A stretch of 64,000 nt of DNA from Hymenobacter jeollabukensis (lineage in GTDB: Bacteria > Bacteroidota > Bacteroidia > Cytophagales > Hymenobacteraceae), in assembly GCF_005771675.1 (NCBI RefSeq), contig NZ_VAJM01000013.1, positions 167,337-231,336 on the forward strand, read 5' to 3'. Both the position numbers and the translations under genes were made by a program. Below are positions 25,702-33,468 of this stretch, piece after piece. Position 1 is the stretch's first letter, and the number at the start of each line of letters is the position of its first letter. The notes under the pieces are model-generated. The model was not told the origin of the DNA. It worked only from the letters and a program-made list of their open reading frames with translations, and did not search any database.

Positions 25702-26532
25702 ATGGCCGATACCTCCGCTCCGCTTACCCTCACCGATTTATACCTCTACCCCGTCAAGTCGCTCGGCGGCCTGCGCGTGCCCGAGGCCCAGCTCACCACC
25801 CGCGGCCTGCGTCACGACCGGCGCTGGCTGGTGGTGGATGAGCGCGGGCAGTTCCTGACGCAGCGCAGCCACCCGCAGATGGCCCTGCTTCACCTCGACT
25901 ACGCCCACAACGGCTTCATCATCCGCCACATTCAGCGGCCCGACCTGCGCCCCCTGCTAGTGCCCTTCGCAGCCGAGCACAAGGGCACGCAGTTCGTCAC
26001 CATTTGGGACGACATGGTGTTTGCCTTCCGTGGGCTGAAAGAGCACGACGAGTGGCTGACGGAGGCCCTGGGCCTGCCCGTGCGCCTGGTGCACATGCCC
26101 GAAGCCGCCCTGCGCGACGCCGACGGCGGCCACGCCCCCGGCCTAGTCAGCTTCGCCGATGCCTACCCCTACCTGCTCATCGGCCAGGCCTCGCTCGACG
26201 ACCTGAACCAGCGCCTGCCCGCGGCCGTGCCCATGAACCGCTTCCGCCCCAACCTGGTGGTGAGCGGCGCCGCCCCCTACGCCGAAGACACCTGGTACGA
26301 GTTTCAGCTCGGCGACCTGACCTTCCACGGTATCCGGCCCTGCGCCCGCTGCGTGCTCACCACCACCGACCAGGAAACCGCCCAGCGCGGCCCCGAGCCC
26401 CTGCGCACCCTGGCCAGCTACCGCACCCGGGCCAACAAGGTCATGTTCGGCATGAACGTGGTCGGGCCGGCCCAGGGCCTCGTGCGCGTGGGCGACACGG
26501 CCAGCGTCGTCAGCCACCACCCGCTCACCTAG
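25702..26532 (+). CDS. MOSC domain protein (YcbX/mARC-like)
   Basis: This 276-residue protein has an N-terminal MOSC beta-barrel (LYLYPVKSLGGLRVPEAQ, GLRHDRRWLVVD) and a MOSC domain with the molybdenum-ligand Cys region (GIRPCARCVLTTTDQETA). Proteins of this type carry the molybdenum cofactor and reduce N-hydroxylated compounds. No ferredoxin domain is fused at the C-terminus, unlike YcbX of enterobacteria. A TACCTTCG box at 25690-25697 lies four bases before the ATG, so the mRNA is probably leaderless. The TAG stop lies inside the left end of a MITE-like element, so the natural C-terminus may have been altered. Confidence 0.9.
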   Translation: MADTSAPLTLTDLYLYPVKSLGGLRVPEAQLTTRGLRHDRRWLVVDERGQFLTQRSHPQMALLHLDYAHNGFIIRHIQRPDLRPLLVPFAAEHKGTQFVTIWDDMVFAFRGLKEHDEWLTEALGLPVRLVHMPEAALRDADGGHAPGLVSFADAYPYLLIGQASLDDLNQRLPAAVPMNRFRPNLVVSGAAPYAEDTWYEFQLGDLTFHGIRPCARCVLTTTDQETAQRGPEPLRTLASYRTRANKVMFGMNVVGPAQGLVRVGDTASVVSHHPLT

Positions 26533-26634
26533 AGCAGTTCCCCAGGCAGTATCCGCGCCGGTCAGCCGGCCCAAAGCCGGCCGACCGGTCGTTGGAAGAA
26601 CAAGGATGATCCACGGACGTGAGAATAGCTATAG
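26529..26634. mobile_element. MITE-like element, copy B (106 bp)
   Basis: This is the second copy of the element at 17103-17208, with the same length, the same internal hairpin (GCCGGTCAGCCGGC with GCCGGCCGACCGGT) and the same right part (GGACAAGGATGATCCACGG type sequence). Its left end (CTAGAGCAGTTCCCC) contains the TAG stop codon of the MOSC gene. The terminal repeats are more degraded (about 9-10 of 15). Confidence 0.7.
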
Positions 26635-26706
26635 CGTTGTTGAGCACGTAACGCAACGTCAACCGCTCCGCCCGCTGCCCTGTAACTGCCAAATACTATT
26701 GTAGTG

Positions 26707-27783
26707 ATGCCCCAGACCACCGCCGCCCCCGCCATTGCCCCGCCCCCGCTGCTGCTGCCGCGCCTCGTGGCGCTGTGGGCCCTGAGCGAAGCCCTGCTCG
26801 GCGGGGTGCTGCACGCGCTTCGGCTGCCGGTGACGGGCCTGCTGGTGGGCGGCGCGGCCGTGCTGGTGCTGACGCTGCTGGGCCACTACAGCCGCCGGCC
26901 CGGGACCATACTGCGCGCCCTGCTGGTGGTTCTCACCATCAAGGCCCTGCTCAGCCCGCACACCTCGCCCAATGCCTACGTGGCGGTGGCCTTCCAGGGC
27001 CTGCTGGGCGAAATGCTGAGCTGGCCCCGCGCGCTGCCCCGTCTGCGCGGCCTGCTGCTGGGTTTGCTGACGATGGTGGAGTCGGCCGGGCAGCGGGTGC
27101 TCACGCTGTGGCTGCTCGGCGGCAAGGCCCTGCCCGCGGCCTTCAACGATTTTGTGCGCGGCCTGCTCGGGGCCGATGCCGCCCTGCAGCCCAACTACGC
27201 CCTCTGGCTGGTGGGCCTTTACTTCGCCGCGCACGCCGTGGTGGGGGCGGCGCTGGGCTGGTGGGCCGGCGGCCTGCCCGCGCGGCTGCCCAGCCTCGTG
27301 CAGCGCTACGCCTGGCTACAGCTCCGCCCCGAGCCCTCCGACGAGGACGAGGAGTCAGCACCCGACGCCCCCGCTCCTACGCACCGGCCCCGCCGCTGGC
27401 GCGTCAGCCGCCTGCTGCTGGGGCTGTGGGCCGCCTGCCTGCTGCTGTGGCTGGCCGCCGCGCTGGGCTGGGCCCCGGCCACCGTGGCCAACGAGCACCG
27501 GCTGGGCGGCCTGCTGCTGCGCTCGGTGCTGCTCTACGGCGCCTGGGCCCTGCTGCTCGGTCCCTGGCTGACGCAGCGCCTGCACCACTGGCTCACCCGC
27601 CCGCGCGGCCGCTGGGCCGCCGACCTGCGCCAGACGCTGGCCCTGCTGCCCGCCACCCGGCAGCTGGTGGCCCGCTGCTGGCGCCACTCGGCCGGGCACC
27701 GCGGCCTGAGCCGGCTGCGCTGGTTTGGCCGCGCCCTGGCCGTCAACACCCTACTCAGCCCCGACGACGCCCCGACGGCCTGA
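26707..27783 (+). CDS. Multi-pass membrane protein (358 aa), possible transporter component
   Basis: This unrecognised integral membrane protein has about eight hydrophobic helices and a charged cytoplasmic loop (EPSDEDEESAPDAPAPTHRP) near residues 205-225. The N-terminal six-helix part, with PHTSPNAYVAVAFQGLLGE and ESAGQRVLTLWLLGG, recalls substrate-binding S components of ECF transporters, but this is only an impression. It stops four bases before the P-loop NTPase gene, so the two are surely co-transcribed and probably work together. A GTG at 26704 lies one codon before the chosen ATG. Confidence 0.7.
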   Translation: MPQTTAAPAIAPPPLLLPRLVALWALSEALLGGVLHALRLPVTGLLVGGAAVLVLTLLGHYSRRPGTILRALLVVLTIKALLSPHTSPNAYVAVAFQGLLGEMLSWPRALPRLRGLLLGLLTMVESAGQRVLTLWLLGGKALPAAFNDFVRGLLGADAALQPNYALWLVGLYFAAHAVVGAALGWWAGGLPARLPSLVQRYAWLQLRPEPSDEDEESAPDAPAPTHRPRRWRVSRLLLGLWAACLLLWLAAALGWAPATVANEHRLGGLLLRSVLLYGAWALLLGPWLTQRLHHWLTRPRGRWAADLRQTLALLPATRQLVARCWRHSAGHRGLSRLRWFGRALAVNTLLSPDDAPTA

Positions 27784-27787
27784 CGCA

Positions 27788-28255
27788 ATGCGGATTCACC
27801 TGCTCAGCGGCCCCATTCGCAGCGGCAAAACCACCCGCCTGCGCCATTGGGCGGCCGGCCGCACCGACGTGGGCGGCCTGCTGATGCCCACCGATGCCCA
27901 CGGGCAGCGCCATTTCCTCGACCTGCGCAGCGGGCTGCGGTGGCCCGTGAGTGCCCGGCCGGGCCAGTGGCCGGTGCAGCAGGTAGGCCGGTTCCGCTTT
28001 TCCCCGGCGGCATTCGATTGGGCTAATGCGGCCCTGCGCGGAGCGGCCACCGAACCTGCCGTGCAGTGGCTGGTCGTCGATGAAATCGGGCCGCTGGAAC
28101 TGCGCGGCCAAGGTTTGGCACCGGCCTTTACGGCGCTACTGGCGGCTCGGCGGCTGCCCAACCATCTTGTGCTGGTGGTGCGAGCCGGTTTGGTAGAAGC
28201 GGTCTGGCAGCGGTTCCAACTGCACCGCTGGGCCCCAATCTCATTTTGGGACTAA
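27788..28255 (+). CDS. P-loop NTPase (DUF2478/nucleoside-triphosphatase type)
   Basis: This small 155-residue NTPase has Walker A GPIRSGKTT at residues 8-16 and Walker B VVDEIGPLEL near residues 97-106. The DEIGPLEL form is typical of the nucleoside-triphosphatase (THEP1) and DUF2478 group. It hydrolyses nucleoside triphosphates in vitro in studied relatives, and the cellular role is unclear. The gene follows the membrane protein by four bases. The combination suggests an energised or regulated transport pair, which is inference. The ATG at 27788 starts just before the P-loop strand. Confidence 0.82.
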   Translation: MRIHLLSGPIRSGKTTRLRHWAAGRTDVGGLLMPTDAHGQRHFLDLRSGLRWPVSARPGQWPVQQVGRFRFSPAAFDWANAALRGAATEPAVQWLVVDEIGPLELRGQGLAPAFTALLAARRLPNHLVLVVRAGLVEAVWQRFQLHRWAPISFWD

Positions 28256-28300
28256 TAAAATCTTGCGTACAACTTTTCTACGGTAAAGTTTTATCAACTA

Positions 28301-28331
28301 TTGGCAAAATGCCGATGCCATTGTACTTTTG
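28301..28331 (+). promoter_or_regulatory. Bacteroidota-type promoter of the DUF547 gene
   Basis: TTGG at 28301-28304, exactly 19 bases, and TACTTTTG at 28324-28331 match the Bacteroidota -33/-7 consensus well. The local sequence is AT-rich. Transcription would begin near 28338, about 77 bases before the DUF547 ATG. Confidence 0.8.
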
Positions 28332-28414
28332 CCGCGCGCAAGTAGTTGATTCCTATCCCAAAGCAGGAAAACGCCTTGTCATTAGTTCTTTCGCGCCCCG
28401 CCTACACCTAAGCA

Positions 28415-29218
28415 ATGTTCCAAACCCGTTTCGCCTGGCCGCAGCTGCTCCTGTGGTTGGTCCTGCTGGCTGCTACCAGCGCCCGCGCCGACAACAACAC
28501 CCTTGAGCTGCTGCACCAGCCCTGGGACGACTTGCTGAAACGAAACGTGCTGGCCGATGGCCGCCTGAGCTACGCCAACCTGGCCGAGCACGACGACCAG
28601 CTGCGCGGCTACCTGCAGGCCCTGCGCCACACCACGCCCCAGGCCGACTGGTCGCGCCCGGATCAGGCCGCCTTCTGGCTGAACGTGTACAACGCCTACA
28701 CCGTGCAGCTGGCCGTGGCCTACTACCCGGTGCAGCGCCTGAGCGACATCAAGGTGAAAACCGTGGGCGGCTACCGCTCGGTATGGGAAGCGCCCGAGGT
28801 CAACGTAGGCGGCAAGCAGTACTCGCTCAACCAGATTGAGCGCGAAATCCTGCCCCGCCTGCTGCCCCAGGACCCGCGCCGCTTCCTGGCCCTGCACTGC
28901 GCCGCCGCCTCCAGCCCCACCCTGCTGCCCGAAGCCTACAGCGGCCCGCGCCTCAACGAGCAGCTCGACGCCCAGGCCCGGCGCTTTGTCAACGACCCTA
29001 AGCGCAACCAGCTCACGGCCGAGGCCGTGCAGGTATCCAGCGTATTCGACTGGCACGCCGCCGAGTTTGGCGACGCGGCCCGGTTGATTGCCTTTCTCAA
29101 CCGCTACGCCACCACGCCGGTAACGCCCGGTGCTGCCGTGCAGTACCTGCCCTACGACTGGTCGCTCAACGACGCGGAACACCCCGGCGTGATGGCTCAG
29201 CAGCTGCGCCGCCACTAG
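28415..29218 (+). CDS. Secreted DUF547 domain protein
   Basis: This 267-residue exported protein has a signal peptide ending ARA-D. It shows the DUF547 pattern throughout: WDDLLKRNVLADGRLSYANL, QAAFWLNVYNAYTVQLAV, EREILPRLLPQDPRRFLALH and HCAAASSPTL. The family is widespread and its function is not known; the conserved His-Cys region hints at a catalytic or thiol role. It has its own promoter (28301-28331) and terminator (29251-29277), so it is probably monocistronic. Confidence 0.9.
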   Translation: MFQTRFAWPQLLLWLVLLAATSARADNNTLELLHQPWDDLLKRNVLADGRLSYANLAEHDDQLRGYLQALRHTTPQADWSRPDQAAFWLNVYNAYTVQLAVAYYPVQRLSDIKVKTVGGYRSVWEAPEVNVGGKQYSLNQIEREILPRLLPQDPRRFLALHCAAASSPTLLPEAYSGPRLNEQLDAQARRFVNDPKRNQLTAEAVQVSSVFDWHAAEFGDAARLIAFLNRYATTPVTPGAAVQYLPYDWSLNDAEHPGVMAQQLRRH

Positions 29219-29250
29219 CCACGGCTCCAATCCTGCTCCTTGTTCCAATG

Positions 29251-29277
29251 AAGGCCCGGCAACGGGCCTTTTTCTTT
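29251..29277 (+). terminator. Terminator after the DUF547 gene
   Basis: AAGGCCCG, loop GCAA, CGGGCCTT, followed by TTTCTTTT. This is a classic Rho-independent terminator 32 bases after the stop. Confidence 0.88.
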
Positions 29278-29369
29278 TGGGGCGGCACTAACCGCGGGCG
29301 CAGCTGGTTGTTCATCACCGGGTCGGCCGCCGGCCCGTTTTCCGTTCCCCTCACTCCTCTTTTCCGCCC

Positions 29370-30044
29370 GTGACGGACCTTGCCCCCGTACTTGAGTTTC
29401 TGCGCCAGCTCAAGCAGAACAACAACAAGCCCTGGATGGACGCGAACCGCGCCGAGTACCAGCGCGCCCGCAAACGCTATACCACGCTCATTACCGAGCT
29501 GCTGCAGCGCGCCCAGCAGTTCGAGCCCGCACTGCTGGCCCTCAGCCCCTCCGACGTGATGTACCGCATCAACAAAAACGACCGGTTTCAGCAGAGCGAC
29601 GAGCCCTACAAAAACCACATGGGCTCGGGCCTGAAGCGCGACGGACGCCAGAGCCCCTGGGCGGGCTACTTCGTGGCCCTCGAAGCCGGCGGCGAAACCT
29701 ACGTGGGCGCCGGCCGCTGGCAGCCCGAGCCCCAGCAGCTGGCCCGCATCCGCCAGGAAATCCACTACAACGCCGACGCCTTTCATGCCCTGCGCCAGGC
29801 GCCGGAGCTGCTGCGCGAATTCCCGGGCGGCCTCGACCAAAGCCAGGCCCTGCGCACTGCCCCCAAGGGCTACGACCGCAACGACCCCGACATCGAGTGG
29901 CTGCGGCTGAAAAGCTTTTTCGTCTGGCGCTCCTTCTCCGACAAGGAAGTGCTCCGCCCCGACTTTCCCGACCGCGTGCTGGCCGCCTGGCAAGCCGCCC
30001 AGCCCCTGGTCGGGTTCCTGAACGAGGCCATGATGGGGGATTAG
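29370..30044 (+). CDS. DUF2461 domain protein
   Basis: This 224-residue cytoplasmic protein of the DUF2461 (TIGR02453) family has the expected landmarks: FLRQLKQNNNKPWMDANRAEY at the start, then DVMYRINKNDRF, EPYKNHMG and GYFVALE. Function is unknown. The start is a GTG at 29370. A GTCAT-framed palindrome follows the stop. Nothing nearby suggests an operon. Confidence 0.88.
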   Translation: MTDLAPVLEFLRQLKQNNNKPWMDANRAEYQRARKRYTTLITELLQRAQQFEPALLALSPSDVMYRINKNDRFQQSDEPYKNHMGSGLKRDGRQSPWAGYFVALEAGGETYVGAGRWQPEPQQLARIRQEIHYNADAFHALRQAPELLREFPGGLDQSQALRTAPKGYDRNDPDIEWLRLKSFFVWRSFSDKEVLRPDFPDRVLAAWQAAQPLVGFLNEAMMGD

Positions 30045-30073
30045 GCGCCTACGGCAGCTAGTGAAATAAGAAC

Positions 30074-30256
30074 GTCATCCTGAGGCGCAGCCGAAGGACC
30101 TTCCTCGAACCCTGCACCAACGAAGAAGCGCCGCTACCAACGCCCAATCGGCAGGGCTGGTAGCTGCGCTTCGCCGTTATTGAAAAGCGTCACCGCGTTG
30201 TTGGTAGCGGCGGTGCGGGGTGCCAGGAAGGTCCTTCGGCTGCGCCTCAGGATGAC
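30074..30256. repeat. GTCAT-framed long inverted repeat (perfect 32-bp arms)
   Basis: Arms 30074-30105 (GTCATCCTGAGGCGCAGCCG...) and 30225-30256 are perfect complements over 32 bases. Inner, shorter complementary segments (GCCGCTACCAAC with GTTGGTAGCGGC) allow a larger structure. It is non-coding and lies between the convergent ends of the DUF2461 and deoxynucleoside kinase genes. Confidence 0.88.
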
Positions 30257-30290
30257 GGGCTTTTTTGCGCTACTGCTCTTCTAACCAGTT

Positions 30291-30914
30291 CTAAAACAAC
30301 CCGAACAACGTGCCCTGAATCTTCTCGATGATGGTGCCCAGGTCTTCGGGGCGGGCCACGTAATCGAGCTGGTTCACGTCGATGATGAGCAGCTTACCCG
30401 CGTCGTAGTGGCTGATCCACTGCTCGTAGTGCTCGTTGAGGTTTTTGAGGTACTCGATGCGCATGTGCGTCTCGTAGTCGCGGCCGCGCTTCTCAATCTG
30501 GTGGATGAGCTTGGGCAGGTCGGCCTTGAGGTAGAGCAGCAGGTCGGGCGGCTCCACCATGCTGATCATCGAGTCGAACAGGGCGCGGTAGTTCTGAAAG
30601 TCGCGCGGGTTCATCAGGCCCGACTCGTGCAGGTTGGCGGCGAAGATGTGGGCGTCCTCGTAGATGGTGCGGTCCTGAATCACGCCCTTGTTGCCGGCCT
30701 GCAGCTGCTTGATGCGCTGCGTCTGGCGGAAGCGGCTGTTGAGGAAATACACCTGCAGGTGGAAGGCCCACCGCGGCATATCGTCGTAGAAATCCTTCAG
30801 ATAGGGGTTGTCGTCGACGTCTTCCAGGAACACTTCCCACTGAAAGTGGTGCGCCAGCTTGTGAGCCAGGGTGGTCTTACCGGCGCCGATGTTGCCGACA
30901 ATGGCGATATGCAT
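30291..30914 (-). CDS. Deoxynucleoside kinase
   Basis: This 207-residue enzyme phosphorylates deoxynucleosides to monophosphates in the salvage pathway. It has the P-loop GNIGAGKTT (residues 7-15), the ED pair in FLEDVDDNPYL, the DRTIYEDAHIF motif (the DRS/ERS equivalent) and the lid-like KRGRDYE segment. Length fits the dNK/dGK family. A TATTTTTG -7 box lies 36 bases upstream of the ATG. The gene stands alone between a palindrome and a divergent STAS-like gene. Substrate preference cannot be read from sequence. Confidence 0.93.
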   Translation of the reverse strand: MHIAIVGNIGAGKTTLAHKLAHHFQWEVFLEDVDDNPYLKDFYDDMPRWAFHLQVYFLNSRFRQTQRIKQLQAGNKGVIQDRTIYEDAHIFAANLHESGLMNPRDFQNYRALFDSMISMVEPPDLLLYLKADLPKLIHQIEKRGRDYETHMRIEYLKNLNEHYEQWISHYDAGKLLIIDVNQLDYVARPEDLGTIIEKIQGTLFGLF

Positions 30915-31026
30915 GGGTGGAGGGCGAATTCAGAATGAGGCCGGCAAAAATACAGGAAAGCCACCGCTCGATTGCGCGAGGCGCGAAGGAATTGCACCGC
31001 CGCAAAAAATAAGGTAACTTATATAT

Positions 31027-31512
31027 ATGCCGCTGTCCAACCCCTTGCCCCACGCCTGCAAAATTCACTCGCCCGCCGAGCTGGTCTACCACGTCGACGA
31101 CGACCACGGGCAGCGCGTAGCCGACTTCGGCTTCTTCGCCACCGAACGCGTGCTCTACGTGCGCTGGCACGGCCACCTCACCGCCGACGAAGTCATCCGG
31201 GTGGCCGAAGCCAGCCTGCCCTGGCACGAGCAGCTGCACCCGGTGGGCCTGCTCAACGACAAGCGCGGCACCAGTGGCGAATGGGGCGAGTCCATGGCTT
31301 GGATTGAGTACGAATGGATTCCGCGGGCCAAAGCCAGCGGCCTGCAGGCCTTCGCCTACGTCATCAACCCCGACATGATGGTGTCGTTCGAAAACGCGGC
31401 CCTGATCGAGAAAATCCGCCAGAAAGTGGACCTGCGCACGTTCTACAGTGTGGGCGCGGCCTGGAAATGGCTGCGCCAGCACGCCTTCCGACGCACTGGC
31501 GCAGCCGCTTAG
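31027..31512 (+). CDS. STAS/SpoIIAA-like protein (161 aa)
   Basis: This soluble protein of unknown function has alternating strands and helices (RVLYVRWHGHLTADEVIRVA, PVGLLNDKRGTSG, AFAYVINPDMMVSFEN, FYSVGAAWKWLRQHA). The pattern of a central Asp/Arg strand, a W-containing helix and a final AAWKWL helix recurs in the protein at 61817-62236, so they are distant relatives. SpoIIAA-like or STAS folds are a plausible assignment from layout only. A TAACTTATA motif lies directly upstream of the ATG. Confidence 0.7.
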   Translation: MPLSNPLPHACKIHSPAELVYHVDDDHGQRVADFGFFATERVLYVRWHGHLTADEVIRVAEASLPWHEQLHPVGLLNDKRGTSGEWGESMAWIEYEWIPRAKASGLQAFAYVINPDMMVSFENAALIEKIRQKVDLRTFYSVGAAWKWLRQHAFRRTGAAA

Positions 31513-31538
31513 GGTTTGGGCCCTAGTCTGATCAGCTC

Positions 31539-31666
31539 GTCATGTCGAGCTTGTCGAGACATCTCGCCCGATAGTATTCTTCTTGTTGAACGAGAAAATT
31601 ACTTGTGAACGTCAGCACGCGAGATGTCTCGGTCCCTCGCTTGATTCGCGACATGCTCGACATGAC
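31539..31666. repeat. GTCAT-framed inverted repeat (GTCATGTCGAGC type)
   Basis: It starts GTCATGTCGAGCTTGTCGAG and ends with the complementary CTCGACATGAC. The inner arms include GAGACATCTCGC and GCGAGATGTCTC. It is non-coding, lies between convergent genes, and has the same architecture as the other GTCAT elements with a different core. Confidence 0.75.
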
Positions 31667-31683
31667 GTTCTGGAAGACGTCCG

Positions 31684-32388
31684 TTACTTCTCACTGATGA
31701 CCTCCTTGGTCTTCTTGGCCTGTTCCAGGGTGCGGAACTCGGCCTGCCAGGAGCGGATGCGCAGGCGGTCATCCACGTCGATCAGGTCGCGCACTTTCTC
31801 GTAGCGCTGGTTGAGGCGGGTGAGTACCACCGAGGCCTGGGCCCAGTCCTCGGGCGCCCAGTTTTTGCGGTTGGTGCGCACGTAGTCGATGAAGCGGCCA
31901 TAGAGGTCGGTCATTTCCGAGGCGCGGGCCGTGGTGATGTTCACGTTTTCGCCGAGCATGCGCGTCTGGGTCTGCTGGGCCGTTTCGGGCTGGCTGGCCT
32001 GCTTTTCGAGGCGCTCCTGGCGGGCTTCCCAGCTTTCGTAGCGGTTTTTCAGGCCGGCGTACTCGCGCTTGCCCGCCGCCGTGAGGCTGTCGATGCCGCG
32101 GTCGATGCGCGTGCTCTGGGTTTCGTATTCTTCCTTGATGCGCGGCAGTTCGCGCTTGGTCACCACGTCAGCCTTGTCGAGCCGGTCGTTGATCCACTCG
32201 CGGAACACGCCCAGGTCGCGCTCCACGTCGGACAGCACCTGGTCGGTGGTGGAGGAAGTTTTGGCGGGCGTCTTAGCGGGCGTGGAAGTCTTGGTGGGCG
32301 TTTTGGCCGGCGTCGTTTGGGCCGAGGCCGCGGAAGCAGCCAGCAGCGCGGCGGCGGCAAAGGCGGCGGAACGCAGGATTCGTTTCAT
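31684..32388 (-). CDS. Secreted coiled-coil protein (234 aa)
   Basis: This exported protein has a signal peptide ending ASAQ. Thr/Pro/Lys-rich repeats follow (TPAKTPTKTSTPAKTPAK). From about residue 45 on there are long charged helices (RELPRIKEEYETQSTRIDRG; YESWEARQERLEKQASQ), so a coiled coil is likely. The family is not certain, though similar secreted helical proteins are common in Bacteroidota. The ATG at 32388 is preferred over one at 32397 because it begins the basic n-region (MKRILRS). Function is unknown. Confidence 0.75.
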   Translation of the reverse strand: MKRILRSAAFAAAALLAASAASAQTTPAKTPTKTSTPAKTPAKTSSTTDQVLSDVERDLGVFREWINDRLDKADVVTKRELPRIKEEYETQSTRIDRGIDSLTAAGKREYAGLKNRYESWEARQERLEKQASQPETAQQTQTRMLGENVNITTARASEMTDLYGRFIDYVRTNRKNWAPEDWAQASVVLTRLNQRYEKVRDLIDVDDRLRIRSWQAEFRTLEQAKKTKEVISEK

Positions 32389-32544
32389 AGCGAGCAATTA
32401 TTGGGGAAAAGAGCCACGACCCCGGAGTGGGCCGCGCAGCCCGCAACCGGGCTACGACCCGGCTCTTTAAATTTCGGGCCAAACCCACTTACGGGCCGGA
32501 AGAACGTTCGTTATTTTTGCGAAAGTATATTCCGTCTGCGTCCC

Positions 32545-33069
32545 ATGCCCGATCCGGTAGCCGCTCCCGTCACCATTCAGCCGGCCACCACGGCCGATAT
32601 TCCCGTCATCATCGAGCTGGCTGAAGCCACCTGGGAGCCTACCTACCGCTTCATTATCAGCAAGGAGCAGATCGACTACATGTACCGCGTCATCTACACG
32701 CCCGCCTCGCTGGCGCGGCAGATGCAGGACGACGGCCACCGCTTTCTGCTGGTGTTCTACGACGGCCACCCCGCCGGCTACGCCTCCTACGGCGCCCGTC
32801 CCACCGAACCCGAAGTCTTCAAGCTGCACAAGCTTTACGTGCTGTCCTCGCACCAGGGCCTGGGCCTGGGCCAGCGCCTGGTAACGGCCGTGGAGGGCGG
32901 CGCCCGCATGGCCGGCGGCCAGTGGCTGGAGCTGAACGTGAACCGCCACAACCCCGCCCTCAGCTTCTACCAGCGCCTGGGCTTTCAGCAGTACCGCGAG
33001 GAAGACATTCCCATCGGCCCCTACTGGATGAACGACTTCGTGATGCGCAAAAAGCTGAACGGGGATTAG
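32545..33069 (+). CDS. GNAT family N-acetyltransferase
   Basis: This 174-residue enzyme transfers an acetyl group from acetyl-CoA to an amine. It has the GNAT fold landmarks: a long first helix region (DIPVIIELAEATWEPTYRF), the beta4 strand KLHKLYVLSS, the CoA-binding loop HQGLGLGQRLV, and WLELNVNRHNPALSFYQRLG. The start ATG at 32545 lies after a TATTTTTG box at 32512-32519. The substrate is not evident. Upstream open frame sequence is not protein-like and was excluded. Confidence 0.92.
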   Translation: MPDPVAAPVTIQPATTADIPVIIELAEATWEPTYRFIISKEQIDYMYRVIYTPASLARQMQDDGHRFLLVFYDGHPAGYASYGARPTEPEVFKLHKLYVLSSHQGLGLGQRLVTAVEGGARMAGGQWLELNVNRHNPALSFYQRLGFQQYREEDIPIGPYWMNDFVMRKKLNGD

Positions 33070-33116
33070 GACGTATCGGTCCGCCTCGGGGGAGTTGCCG
33101 TATAGCAGCTACTTTT

Positions 33117-33212
33117 GGGACTTGGGTTATTGGGTGATGCCCATTCCGTCGCGTGACGGGGCGGGTAGCACGCCTACCTCATCACCTGATTTCCCAATCA
33201 CCTAATCCCCCC
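33117..33212. repeat. Imperfect inverted repeat (GGGTTATTGGGTGATG type)
   Basis: GGGACTTGGGTTATTGGGTGATG at the left pairs imperfectly with CATCACCTGATTTCCCAATC and CCTAATCCC at the right. It lies in the leader of the CDGSH gene. The motif style is like that of the palindrome at 76-185. Confidence 0.5.
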
Positions 33213-33219
33213 TCCAGCA

Positions 33220-33444
33220 ATGCCCACGAAACTCACCGTCAACAACAACGGCTCTTTGCGCGTCGAAGGCGAAGACTTCATCATCGTCGATGCCCAGGGC
33301 AACGAGTACGGCCTGCAGGGCCGCACCCTGGTCAGCATCTGCCGCTGCGGCCTCTCCCAGAACAAGCCCTTCTGCGACGGTTCGCACAAAGGCCACTTCG
33401 AGCACAACGCCGTAGCCTTCGACCTGCCGCCCAAGAAGGCATAA
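33220..33444 (+). CDS. CDGSH iron-sulfur domain protein
   Basis: This 74-residue protein binds a 2Fe-2S cluster with three Cys and one His: Cys41, Cys43, Cys52 and His56 in CRCGLSQNKPFCDGSH. Spacing is exactly that of the family (CxCx2(S/T)x3PxCDGxH). It is a single-domain bacterial form of the mitoNEET-like group, probably in electron transfer or cluster handling. A composite palindromic element follows 24 bases after the stop. Neighbouring genes give no functional hint. Confidence 0.93.
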   Translation: MPTKLTVNNNGSLRVEGEDFIIVDAQGNEYGLQGRTLVSICRCGLSQNKPFCDGSHKGHFEHNAVAFDLPPKKA

Positions 33445-33468
33445 GTCACGCCGCCGCCGGCACTGGCC

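Noticed and set aside
30074..30256. CRISPR-like array
   Set aside because: The repeats are inverted, not direct, and occur once per locus without regular spacers.
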